Source: Dromaius novaehollandiae
Lineage: Eukaryota; Chordata; Aves; Casuariiformes; Dromaiidae
DNA: 64,000 nucleotides
Assembly: GCF_036370855.1 (NCBI RefSeq)
Contig: NC_088130.1
Coordinates: 65,386,941 to 65,450,940 of the forward strand
Reading direction: 5' to 3'
Shown here: in pieces, positions 26,201-35,500 of the stretch
How the letters are laid out: the number at the start of each line of letters is the position of its first letter
Numbering within the stretch: the stretch's first letter is position 1
Notes under the pieces: model-generated
The model's input: the letters and a program-made list of their open reading frames with translations, nothing else
Databases searched by the model: none
What the model was told of the DNA's origin: nothing
Translations under genes and position numbers: made by a program

Positions 26201-29200
26201 CTATTTTTAATCATTGAAATGCCACATTTCAGCTGTCTCTGGTCTGTTTGCTTTGCATTCTTAGGGCACATTCATTAGTAAAACCATTACCTGATAATCC
26301 TGACACATCAGATTTAGGTAGATGCCTGGCTTTTAAAACCACCACAGTTAGTGTGTTCGTTGTAGACTGATAACAGAGAGAGATCAGTAATTCTCCACGC
26401 CCAGATGATTTCTGAGGAAGTGAAAGAGAAAAAGAAAGAAGACTCTTTATGAGCAATTATACTGACAAAGCTTGAAACTGGAATTAAGAATAAGATTTTT
26501 TTAAATGTCACATAATTGTATATCCTGAGCTGGTGTAAAAGGTTATAATTTATGGAGCTATGCTGCTTTATGTAGCAGATATTATTTCCCTCTACTGTAG
26601 TTACATAACTCTTGTTATGGTTTGCTAGTAGACTGAGCAAAAATAAATGAATAAATAAATAAATAAAGTGAAAATATGGTTTAATATAGCATCATTAGTT
26701 TCAGAGATGAAAAACTAAATCCTAGATCCTGGGAAACAATCTCAGTGAAAGGAAAAGATCTTAAGCAAAACTAAATTCTGTAAAAGACGCATTAAGAGTT
26801 GAATAGAGATAAATCACAAAAATCTTTAATAAAATCTTTTTAACCAGTAAGGATTCAAACTGTTACTGAAGTCTCATCCCTAACACTCTCCAAAGGACTA
26901 TAATATAAATGGGATAAAGATGAGATCAAAGACTTTCTTTATAATTATTAGATTTGAATTTGCAGAAGTAATAGACTTATTTCACAAAAACGAAGAAGGC
27001 AGGGGAAGCAAACAGAAACAATACTTTATATACCAGAAAACGCAATAAGGTATCAACAAAATATCAGTGACATAGTTATAGTTATAATACAGGAGCAGTA
27101 GAATTGCAAAATACCAATATTAGTTATAGGTATCTTGTCTGGTAGACATTTATTTGATTTGGCAGTGTGCTTGGTCTTTGAAAACAATCAGATGGAAAGT
27201 CAATACACACTCCACTTCCTTGGTAGAGATTAAGAGATGTGGGTGTGATGCGTGTGCATTTATGTGGTTCAGTTGCAATTGTTGTAAATGGTCTTCACTT
27301 TCTGAAACCAGATAAAATGATAGGAATTATTTTAGCCCAGTGAAGTCAGTAAGTTTTGCCACTGACTTCAGTGAGGCTTTGGCTTCTCCTATATCTTATC
27401 CTTAGTAGAGCTGTCGCTTGTGTCACTATTCTTGAGAAAGAGGCAGTAACAGCACAGAAAGAAACAGTATACTACACCAACAGTGCTGTTTCTATTAGGT
27501 TCCAATACCATAACTAAAGAACACCTGCATTCTTTAAGAACCTGCTACAAAACCCATGGAGTTAAAGATTTACATTGACTTTAACAACCTTTGAGAAAGG
27601 GTGATTTCAAATTGAAAAGGGAAGGGAGGAAAGGGGAATAATACACAAATCTTTGCATTCTTTCCTTTTAAAGCAAATTAATGTGAATCGACGCCTCTTG
27701 GCCTAATGTATATAGGTCCACTCAAGCCTACTGGACCAGCTGAAAAAGGAAGTAGAGTTTAGGACTTCAATAATTTCTTGTAGTATGCTCACTGTAATGT
27801 TCTTTTATTACATTTGTGTAATTGCTTCCTTATACTGCCATTATGAAAGCATCTACATGATTCTTATAATTAACTTGTTCCCTTTTCTTTGTAATGTGCT
27901 GGCAGCATTACACAAGAATGATAGATAAAACTAGCACAATACTTTTAAAGATTAAATAAAAATATGTTACCCTAACATTTCTTTTGATGATCTCTCTGTC
28001 CATTAGCATCCTTCCTTCTGACAATTCAATTCCTGCGAGGGGAATGAGGACTTCTCCAATGACATCATCTCTGGAAAACCTGTCAAAGCTCAAGATCATA
28101 AAGTGAAGTGTTAAGTCTTGGATTTGGCTATAGGGGATCCCATAAAATGTGAAAGTCTCATCAAAAGCTGGATCTAAGGTTTTTCTCAGCACTCTGGTTT
28201 TCACCTTGTGCTTCTTCTCAGGCAGGATTGTCATTTTGATATAGGGATCAGAAGTCATTGACTGTTCATCCATTGCTGGCAGCCCACGTGCTTCTTTGAT
28301 ATTCACTACAAATGCCTTTTTCTCAAAGTTGTACTCTAAGGAGAAAAAGAGAGTTCCTAGTTTGTCTTGTTTTTCTTCAGATGACAGGGATGTGGTAGAT
28401 TTTAAACTATCAGGGGATACAGAATCTTTCTTTCTTTCTGCAAAGTGCTTTGGAGACAAGTTTTCAAGATCTGGAGAGCTCTGGATTTTCGGGGTTGTTT
28501 TGGGGAAGTTGCCATTTAGATCTCTCTTCTCCAGGTCAAGATGGAGAGAATTCTTTGGCATCACTGATTTGTTCTTTGTTTCACTTTTATCATCTGCTCC
28601 AAACTTCTTCTTACTGTTGAGATTTTCAGGGTAAATGTCAACCCCCTTCAGAACATGGACAAACTTATATGGAGGGGTCTTATTGGATTTGGAAGATTTA
28701 CGCTGGCAGCAGATCCAAGCAAAAAGGGAGACAGAGAAGACAAGGCCAAATGCACTAAAGATCCCAACCACTGTAGGAATTTCATCTGCAAATTAAATAA
28801 ATAGCAACAAACACATAAGTAGCAGTGCCTTGGACTCCGTGTGATATTTAATAAAATAATAATTTAATAAAGCAAACTGATATGAGGTAGCAATAGCAGC
28901 AGGGCCGAGAGGCTGAAAATGCTTTGCATTATACATATTGCTCGCCACCTGCAGGCATAAATGTGCAGTCCCATACTACGGCACACTTATGTTAGTACTT
29001 TTCCATACACAGTGTGATTGGAAGGAAAATACTATTCCTGTTCTAATAGTAATAACCATTAGTAATTGCTCGAAAATCACTCATCCCTCTATGTGTAGTT
29101 TCTGACTTCATATGGAACAATTTTGTCTGGGTGTGAGCTTTGTCAGAAGGCTTCAGCTTTGAGTTTATGGAGCTTTGTTGGTTAGATAAAACAGATTCTG

Positions 29201-31659
29201 AAATATGCATTACTTATAGATCCATCATCTACTTTTCACACTGCTTCCTAGAACACTTTGTACACTCAATTAACTCATTTTTTATGGTCTGATCCTATAA
29301 TTGCCTGGAGGTATCTCTTAAAAGAATAGAGTTTAAGAGGAGGTTATAACACTCAACAGTTTCAATGGGATTTTCAATACTTTGCAGGAGGATGTCTATG
29401 AAAAAAATTTAGAATAATTATATACCAAGTGTCTTTTCCAGATGGACGTGACATTCGGCAGTCACATGTGAGTCCAAAGCTGAAAAAGCTCTTTAGTGTA
29501 TTGTTGATACCTACTAAGCTTTGAATCTAAGAAACTATAAATCAAAGCTATGGGAAGTTTACAGGAAGAGTCGCTACTTTTTAGGAGTATGTAAGAAAAA
29601 TATTAGAAAATATTTTTATTCTACATTACCATGAATCCTATACTTAAAAGCTGCATAAAGAGAAAGCGGTGCAAGTGTTACAACCTCAGTTGTCATGTGG
29701 ATACAATAGTTACATGGAGAGTATCATTAGCCCTTCACAACCAGGCATTGAAGGGGCAAATGAGCTCAACTAATTGGAAATCCAATTTTGCCCATAAGTA
29801 ACATTACTAAGTGAGTTTAAACCTCCCACAATGTAACAATCAAAGCTAAATCCTTATTCCCTGCACCAGTGGAAGACTAGTAGAATATTAATGGAATGAC
29901 ATTGTTTATGCATAAAGGCAATTGTGTAACAGTTCTGGTTCTCTGGCAAATAATTAGCAGATCTTTCTGGATGAGAATAACAGCACTATCCCTCTCCATG
30001 TGTGACTAAATCAGTTTCATCCAGGTAAAAGCTAGGCAGATGGATATGCTGCCACCATACCTTTGCTTTTTAGTGAGATGATTAAAATATATATATATAT
30101 ATATATAATCAAGTCAAATTAAGACATAATGTTCCAGCACATAAAGAATCAGGCCTGCCTGTTAATTTCATTTAACAATAATCATGTCACTTTCCCTTTC
30201 CCTTCAAGCTGCATCATTCTGCATACTTAACTGTAAGAACTCAATGAAATGATTGAAAATTATATACATAACCAAAAAGTATTTTTTCTAACTTAAGCAC
30301 GTGGCTCTGAGTTTCATGAATTCCCTGGGCTGCAGAAATTTAAATGTACATGGTAGAAATGTAGAAAACAAGAAGTAATTGAAAATTAATTGAATACTTT
30401 AAATAGCTTTTAAGTATGATTTGCACATTTCCAATACTATTTAGTGAGATAACATTTTGACTTTTTGTAGTGATGGAAATGATGCTATATTTTAATTCAA
30501 CAGCTACTGAAAGTAGTGGTAGGATCAATTTAGTTTTTACAGTGTTAATTATCTTTAAATAAGTAATTAGATGAGCATGATGTCACAAATGTAGTTACAA
30601 ACATCAAGTGGGTGGGGTAGGAAAGAAGATGTAATGGTAACTCAAATGATTTCACATTCACAACTAATTATGTTACAACGTGAATTTCTTGCTGTTGTCA
30701 TAAGGCAAATCATCTGGTTAGTCATTCAACATAGTATATTAATAGGAAACACCATCTATTGATCCTGGGGTAAACTGTTATTTCAGTTACGTGATGTAAA
30801 TCTGGAGTCACTTCACTTAGGTCAATGGAATGATCCTTGAATTAAAACACTGCTGAAGCAAACAAAATCTTGTCTAGAGTCAATATTTGTAAAGGAGAAT
30901 ACAGAAACATTTCTACTTACTGTTTTTTTGAGTAAAGCTATTTATATATAGAGAGAGATCTCTTTTAGAAATGCACATATATGACTGCTCCTGAAACTTC
31001 CTGTATCACCTACATCCAGTGGTTAGAAACAATACAACTGAAAAGTTCATTGTTATCATTGTTATTTTCAGCAAACCCAAGTTAATCAAATGCAACTGTT
31101 TAGCTAAAAAAAGTGGGATCTTGTATTTTCATATTCCTAGCAAGGTCCTTAACAAGGCTACCTTTTGCTTTGACTTACAGTTCACAATAAAAATAAGAGT
31201 TCTACAGTAAGAAAAAAGGAATGACAATTATTCCAAAAATGGCTTGAACAAAGATTTTCTCTGTGCCTCGGGATGTGTTTGCACCATTTAACTCTGAAGC
31301 CACGTTACTTTAATCAGAGGCAGAGAAAACAACCCCAAATCTCCTTGATCCAGAAACGCACCCACACAGACCTTTTCATTTCTCCCAGTGCGTTACAGGG
31401 GGTAGGGGTAGGGGCTAAGGGGAGAGAGAGAGAGAAGGGGAAGAAAGAAAATTCACACAACTTCTGGGACTGAAGACGACTGGGAGAAATGCGGCTCCTC
31501 CAAACACGGTATGTGCTGGGAGGCGCTGGGGTGGCTCGGCAGAGGCTGCGTGCGGGCGCTTCGCCTGGGGAGAGGCAGCAGCCCCGCGCCCCGCGGGCGG
31601 CGAGTTGGGGCCGGGACGCGCTTACCGAACTGCTGGCGGCTGGCCGCTATCGGAGCCAT
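22895..31659 (-). CDS. SYT4: Synaptotagmin-4, complete four-exon coding region
   Basis: SYT4 is a vesicle membrane protein that modulates regulated exocytosis in neurons and neuroendocrine cells, including dense-core vesicles. Joining 31626-31659, 27971-28785, 26291-26411 and 22895-23202 on the minus strand gives 1278 nt, or 425 residues plus a TAG stop, the usual family length. Residues 1-16 are the short luminal end. Residues about 17-37 are one hydrophobic membrane segment followed by Cys-Cys-Gln-Arg-Lys. A polar Ser/Lys-rich linker runs to about 152. C2A covers about 153-274 and C2B about 287-420. The C-terminus carries the WHxL-type motif (WHML). Ser244 in C2A (ILSFDRF) replaces the calcium-binding Asp of SYT1; this is diagnostic of SYT4 and SYT11. 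The linker and exon structure fit SYT4 rather than SYT11. All introns are GT-AG, with phases 1, 0 and 1. No frameshift or stop was seen, so the gene looks functional. Confidence 0.97.
23203..26290 (-). other. SYT4: SYT4 intron 3
   Basis: 3088-bp GT-AG intron, phase 1. It is AT-rich. The open frames in it (for example 23858-24082 minus) show no family signature. I see no recognisable transposon or nested gene. Confidence 0.85.
26291..26411 (-). CDS. SYT4: SYT4 coding exon 3 (C2A-C2B hinge and start of C2B)
   Basis: A polypyrimidine tract and CAG (26412-26414) precede the exon, and GTAAT (26286-26290) follows it. The 121 bases encode residues 284-323, [12 protein letters not shown] through DVSGLS, plus the first base of the next Asp codon. 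This is the first part of C2B, including the beta strand [11 protein letters not shown] before the first calcium-binding loop. Confidence 0.95.
26412..27970 (-). other. SYT4: SYT4 intron 2
   Basis: 1559-bp GT-AG intron, phase 0. It carries a short AAAT tetranucleotide microsatellite at about 26641-26667 and nothing else recognisable. Confidence 0.85.
26641..26667. repeat. (AAAT)n microsatellite
   Basis: Six or so AAAT-type tetranucleotides in SYT4 intron 2, with one variant unit. Confidence 0.85.
27971..28785 (-). CDS. SYT4: SYT4 coding exon 2 (membrane segment, linker, C2A)
   Basis: The acceptor TGCAG is at 28786-28790 and the donor GTAAC at 27966-27970. The 815 bases encode residues 12-283: DEIPTV, the membrane segment, the linker and all of C2A. 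Visible C2A hallmarks are SDPYIKM, the polybasic KKHKVKT stretch, LDPAFDETF and [12 protein letters not shown]. The last codon is the AGG for Arg283, so intron 2 is phase 0. Reading past the donor gives unrelated intronic residues. Confidence 0.96.
30087..30107. repeat. (AT)n microsatellite
   Basis: About ten uninterrupted AT dinucleotides in SYT4 intron 1. Confidence 0.9.
31398..31422 (+). repeat. G-quadruplex-type motif in SYT4 intron 1
   Basis: Four runs of at least four G separated by TA, TA and CTAA loops, about 200 bases inside intron 1 from the donor. The G-rich strand is the SYT4 template strand, so the pre-mRNA would be C-rich here. Confidence 0.7.
31626..31659 (-). CDS. SYT4: SYT4 coding exon 1 (start codon exon)
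   Basis: Thirty-four coding bases encode [11 protein letters not shown] plus the first base of an Asp codon, followed by the donor GTAAG at 31621-31625. The ATG at 31657-31659 was chosen because the peptide aligns with the known SYT4 N-terminus (MAPI..SR..F) and gives exactly 425 residues. Upstream sequence in this frame is open to a TAA within the poly-A/T tract near 31890 but contains no ATG. Confidence 0.93.
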
Positions 31660-31670
31660 GTTGGCGGCGT

Positions 31671-31837
31671 GCGCTGTCCTGGGTGCTGGAGCCGCTGTCC
31701 GGGGAGCTGCAGCCGCTGTCCGGGGAGCTGCAGCCGCTGCCCGGGGTGCCGAGCGCCCTGCCCGCGGTAGGGGAGCCGCTGCCCGCGGTGCCGAGCGCCC
31801 TGCCCGCGGTGCCGAGCGCGCTGTCCTGCCGTCCCCC
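31671..31837. repeat. 21-bp GC-rich minisatellite, about 7-8 copies
   Basis: Clear units start at 31691, 31712, 31733, 31754, 31775, 31796 and 31817, with a degenerate one before 31691. Units alternate between a CTGTCCGGGG-type core and a CTGCCCGCGG-type core. Because 21 is a multiple of three, most frames on both strands stay open, which explains several long spurious ORFs here. The array ends about 12-30 bases upstream of the SYT4 ATG. Confidence 0.9.
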
Positions 31838-32091
31838 GGCTCTTCGCTCGCACAGCGCCCGGACAACCGTCTTTTCCAGGGTGTTTTTTTTTAAAAAAAA
31901 AAAAAAGCAAAACAAAACCGGGAGACACGAGCGGTGGGGAAGGTGGAGGAGGAGGCTGCGAGGGGGCTGGAGGAGGGGGGGGAGGGGAAGCTTCGGTCCT
32001 CCCCTTTGCACACTGATTTGCAACCCCCTTCCTGTTTTGGCTCTTCTGAGTAGCTCCGCTCCGAGACTGAAGACGTGGTTGAAACCCAAAT

Positions 32092-32099
32092 TGACGCAA
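32092..32099 (+). promoter_or_regulatory. SYT4: CRE-like element TGACGCAA
   Basis: CRE/ATF-CEBP-type octamer about 435 bases upstream of the SYT4 ATG, followed by a second TGACGC a few bases on. Confidence 0.4.
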
Positions 32100-32468
32100 T
32101 CCTGACGCTACAGGGCTGAAATCAGCACCTTTCCCACCTCCCATCCCCCCCCCCCCCAACCACCACACCCTCCCTCTTCCCTCACATACCCCTCCCTCCC
32201 TCTTCCTGGGGATTGAACACACACTCATCGATTATTTTAACTGCCCTGCTGCAGGATATGAGCTTCCACCCTCCATCGGACACAGACAAGGGAATGCTAA
32301 TGTCTCTGATTGTGTAATACACGGGTGTGTCTGTTTCACTGGGGTAGGATTTATTTATTTTTTTATTTATCTATCAGCTGGCCAGGCTACAATGATGTGA
32401 AGGAAATGCCAACTCGCATGGTCCAGACACCTTGGCTCCAACTGCAAGGCATACGTTTCTCCTATGAC

Positions 32469-32516
32469 TGACGTGATTCACTTATTGGATTTGACTCATG
32501 AAAACTCCTGACGTGT
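32469..32516 (+). promoter_or_regulatory. SYT4: Cluster of two CRE-like sites, AP-1 site and CCAAT box
   Basis: Within 48 bases: TGACGTGA (32469-32476), a CCAAT box on the minus strand (32484-32488), a consensus AP-1 site TGACTCA (32492-32498) and TGACGTGT (32509-32516). It lies 810-860 bases upstream of the SYT4 ATG. Mammalian SYT4 is an immediate-early gene induced by depolarisation, so CREB and Fos/Jun input would make sense. Binding itself is inferred. Confidence 0.45.
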
Positions 32517-35500
32517 CTTCTCCCTGTCCCTCCTCCCTGCCCGCTCCCCTCCCCCCACAAGAAAAAAACCCTCTCAGTCCTCGGTTTGCAAATTTTTTTC
32601 TCTCTTCCTCTCTTGTCCTTCCTACTGGTCTGGGGAAGAGCTGAATCTGTGTGGATTCTTCTGGATCCTACCAGGTTTGCCTATCTGTCTCCTAGTCTGA
32701 ACTAAGAACACTGCGGGGCTGGGGGGCGGGAAGGGGGCAGGGAGGGCAGGCAGGAGGATGGGAGAAACAGAACAAAAAAGCAGTGCTGCCTTTAACTAGA
32801 ACTACTAAAACATATAAAACCTCAAGCTAAATCCTGGAGCAACAGAGCTGCAAAAGCCAGCACCTGGCATCTGACTCCTGGATTCAGAAGGAATCTTAGC
32901 AGCCAAGTTTGGAGCCCAACTGCTAATTCTTCTATGTAAATGGGAAACAGGTGTTGTTTCTCTTCTAAATAGCAAAATCCAGATGCATGCCTAATCTGGC
33001 ATGACCCTGCTCCCTGCCTGGGCAACTTGAAAGCTAGTGTGTCCTGGCCCCCTTTAAAAAATGCTCTTGCTTCACAGTGAAGCCATTAAAGCTTCTTGGA
33101 TTTTAACAAAAATAAAAATGGGAAGGTCAAGGAATCATGGCAAATTAGTGTCTAAACACAGCTGAGGAAAATGTCTGGCTAGTTCTGAGGGTTAAAAACC
33201 TATTGGCTAAAATTGGTTATATTTATCTGCTTCTGTTACACCTTCAACAGCTTGGCCTTGGTATGCAAATGCACCACTCTTCCATGAACAGCCATATGCA
33301 TTACCCTGGTCCTGCTTGCATCCCATTCCATGTAATAGAAAAATAGAGAATATCTTGCCACCACTGCTACTCTTACAAACACCTGGATTCCAATGAACTC
33401 AGGTATTAAAACCTACAGAAACTATTGTTTGGCTCTTGTACGTGTTTTGGCAGCACAGTTTGGTTTGGATGCTTGGGTTTACATATTGGCACAAATCCAG
33501 ACAAATCTGGCTCAACTTCTTTCTCTTTCCTTCTGCCAGTCTCCCCTACCCCCAGCTGTGCAATGCATTTCCCTTTCTCTGTCCAAAATCCAGCCTTGCT
33601 CAGAATGTGCATCAATGGAAAGTAATTACATTTGATTTTAGACAGTCTTCCAGGTATTCAAACCTCCAGACATGATTGAAATATACAAGATCCTTAAACA
33701 AATTTAGCATTAAACATATTTAACTGGGGTGTCTAAACTATCGTAAGCTGTTACTGTATCTGGACTTCAAACACAATGGACCAGGAATTAGTGTATGTGT
33801 TATCTTGGTAGTGTATCCTGGCTGAGCTTTCTATCTAAAAGGAAAAAAAAAGGACATTTTATTGGAGTACTGTGGTGAGCCTATATATGTTGACACTTAA
33901 ACCATTGTCAATAGGTTGCGGAGCTTTTTATTTTGTTTTGTTTTGAATAAAATCCAGGAGATTCTTTGTTGATGTATATAAAATTTATGGAGCACATGGA
34001 AATATGACAATGATTGCTTTAGGTTTTACTCCCTCTAGTTTCTCAGAAGTCCCAAGGATGCATAACATAAAAAGTTCTTGCACAATTTGCATGTCTTTAT
34101 ATAGTGCCTAGAGATCATTTCCTTCAGCATTCAGGCTCTTTTTTTTTCCTGTAACAATGCTGGTAAAACTGGAAAATATGTTTCTTTCTTTTTCTGAAAT
34201 TTCTAATAGTTCAATCTAGTTGAGAAATCCATTGCACTGGGTACAAACGTATAGTAGAGTCTTTCCTTTCATCTCTGTTCTGCACTTGTATAGCTCTTGA
34301 AAGTTCTATAGAAGAGGTTTCATGACGCTAGCTCCCAGTCTTTAGAAACTTGGAGCTGCAAGACTGTGTATATACATAAGCACATGAAAGCGTATATTCA
34401 GGAATGCAAATGAATGATTTTATCTCTGTTGCACTGATCAGTGAAATAGCAAATAACTTTTTTTACATCACTCATGGACCTCCTGTGTTTAATTACATGA
34501 CTCCACTTAATGGAACAGAGTGCACATCACAGAAAACACTCAAGGAGAGGAGGAGCATTGACATGCTGACACATCTTGAGACAGACGCACTGTTTGTTCC
34601 CTGTGTTGTGCAAGCACCATCTAGTGTACAGTTTGGACCCATCAGCCTCAAAGGACTAGCATACACACATGTAGCTAGCAGAAGCACAAATGTACATAGC
34701 CAACTCACTGCTTCTACATTACACTTTTGACAAGTGGCCAGAGAGAAAAAATTGTCATGTGCACCCTGTGTGTTTCTTAACTAGTTAAATGACTATCTTT
34801 TAGTTCAGTCTCACCCAACAAAATTACTCTTCTTCATGGTTATACATTCTTAGCATTTCCCTCTGTGCTAAGGAAGCATCCTGGATATTTCAGCAAAACT
34901 TCACACAATTCGCACAAGACTCTTTGGCAAAAACTTGGACTAAGTACTCACTGTTCAGAGAATTTTCCCTTAATTTTCCTAGCAAACAAAATAAAATCAT
35001 CTCAAATACTTTCATCTCAGAGACAGAACATTAAAAGGAGCTGGTTGACATTTTGCCTGCCCTGAGCTGGAATGGATTGATTGTCTACAAAATATATGTA
35101 TAATATAGCTGATAGTATCAGGCCTTCTGTGGTCTAAAATCCAGATTACCAATGCACATGCATGCGCAGAGCAACCTCCTGCTACTCAGAGAAAAGGGAG
35201 GGTGGTTGCTAAGCAACAGAGTCCATACACTTCCCAGAGCAGATAGGCCTCAAATAAGCATATGGGGCTGGAAAAGATGGTACCCCACCAACAAGTGAAC
35301 TGTCATCATTTTTCGGATACAAAAGCCTGTCTGTGAAGAAAACCTAATCCTCCCCCTTTAAAAAAGAAAAAAGTTTTTTTTTTTTTTTTTTAAAAAGTCA
35401 ACCAACATTTAAAAATAAACCTCAATAATTTATATGTATGAGGTGAAGCTGGTAAAACAGCCCTTTTCCATCTCTGTGAAATGTTTCCCTGGAGCTTAAA

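Larger units (their letters stand above)
28786..31625 (-). other. SYT4: SYT4 intron 1
   Basis: 2840-bp GT-AG intron, phase 1. It contains an AT dinucleotide run at about 30087-30107 and a G-rich block at 31398-31422. No coding potential is evident. Confidence 0.85.
31490..32000 (-). promoter_or_regulatory. SYT4: SYT4 CpG island / 5' leader region
   Basis: A sharply GC- and CpG-rich block surrounds the SYT4 start codon in otherwise AT-rich DNA. It covers the start of intron 1, coding exon 1 and the presumed 5' UTR. It includes the 21-bp tandem repeat and, at about 31884-31906, an oligo-T/oligo-A interruption. No TATA box is placed convincingly, consistent with a CpG-island promoter. The transcription start cannot be assigned from sequence. 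Confidence 0.75.
31647..32144 (-). other. Upstream ORF overlapping the SYT4 start codon
   Basis: An ATG at 32142-32144 opens a 165-codon frame that runs through the 21-bp array and ends 12 bases past the SYT4 ATG in a different frame. The deduced product is low-complexity (Pro-, Gly- and Arg-rich). If the leader starts upstream of 32144, this frame would reduce initiation at the SYT4 ATG. It is unlikely to be a conserved protein. Confidence 0.4.

Noticed and set aside
28296-28634. 112-codon plus-strand ORF inside SYT4 exon 2
   Set aside because: It is the antisense shadow of the well-supported SYT4 coding exon.
31626-31866. AUG-initiated N-terminal extension of SYT4
   Set aside because: The in-frame upstream stretch is open but contains no ATG; the apparent start at 31864-31866 is TTG. 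Only non-AUG initiation could use it.
32121-32140. Half of a REST/RE1 site (TCAGCACC) in the SYT4 upstream region
   Set aside because: The second half-site of RE1 is missing at any accepted spacing.
31453-32228. Several long ORFs on both strands at the SYT4 CpG island
   Set aside because: The 21-bp repeat keeps most frames open. The products are low-complexity, and several start at non-ATG codons. Only the SYT4 start and one ATG-started upstream frame were kept.
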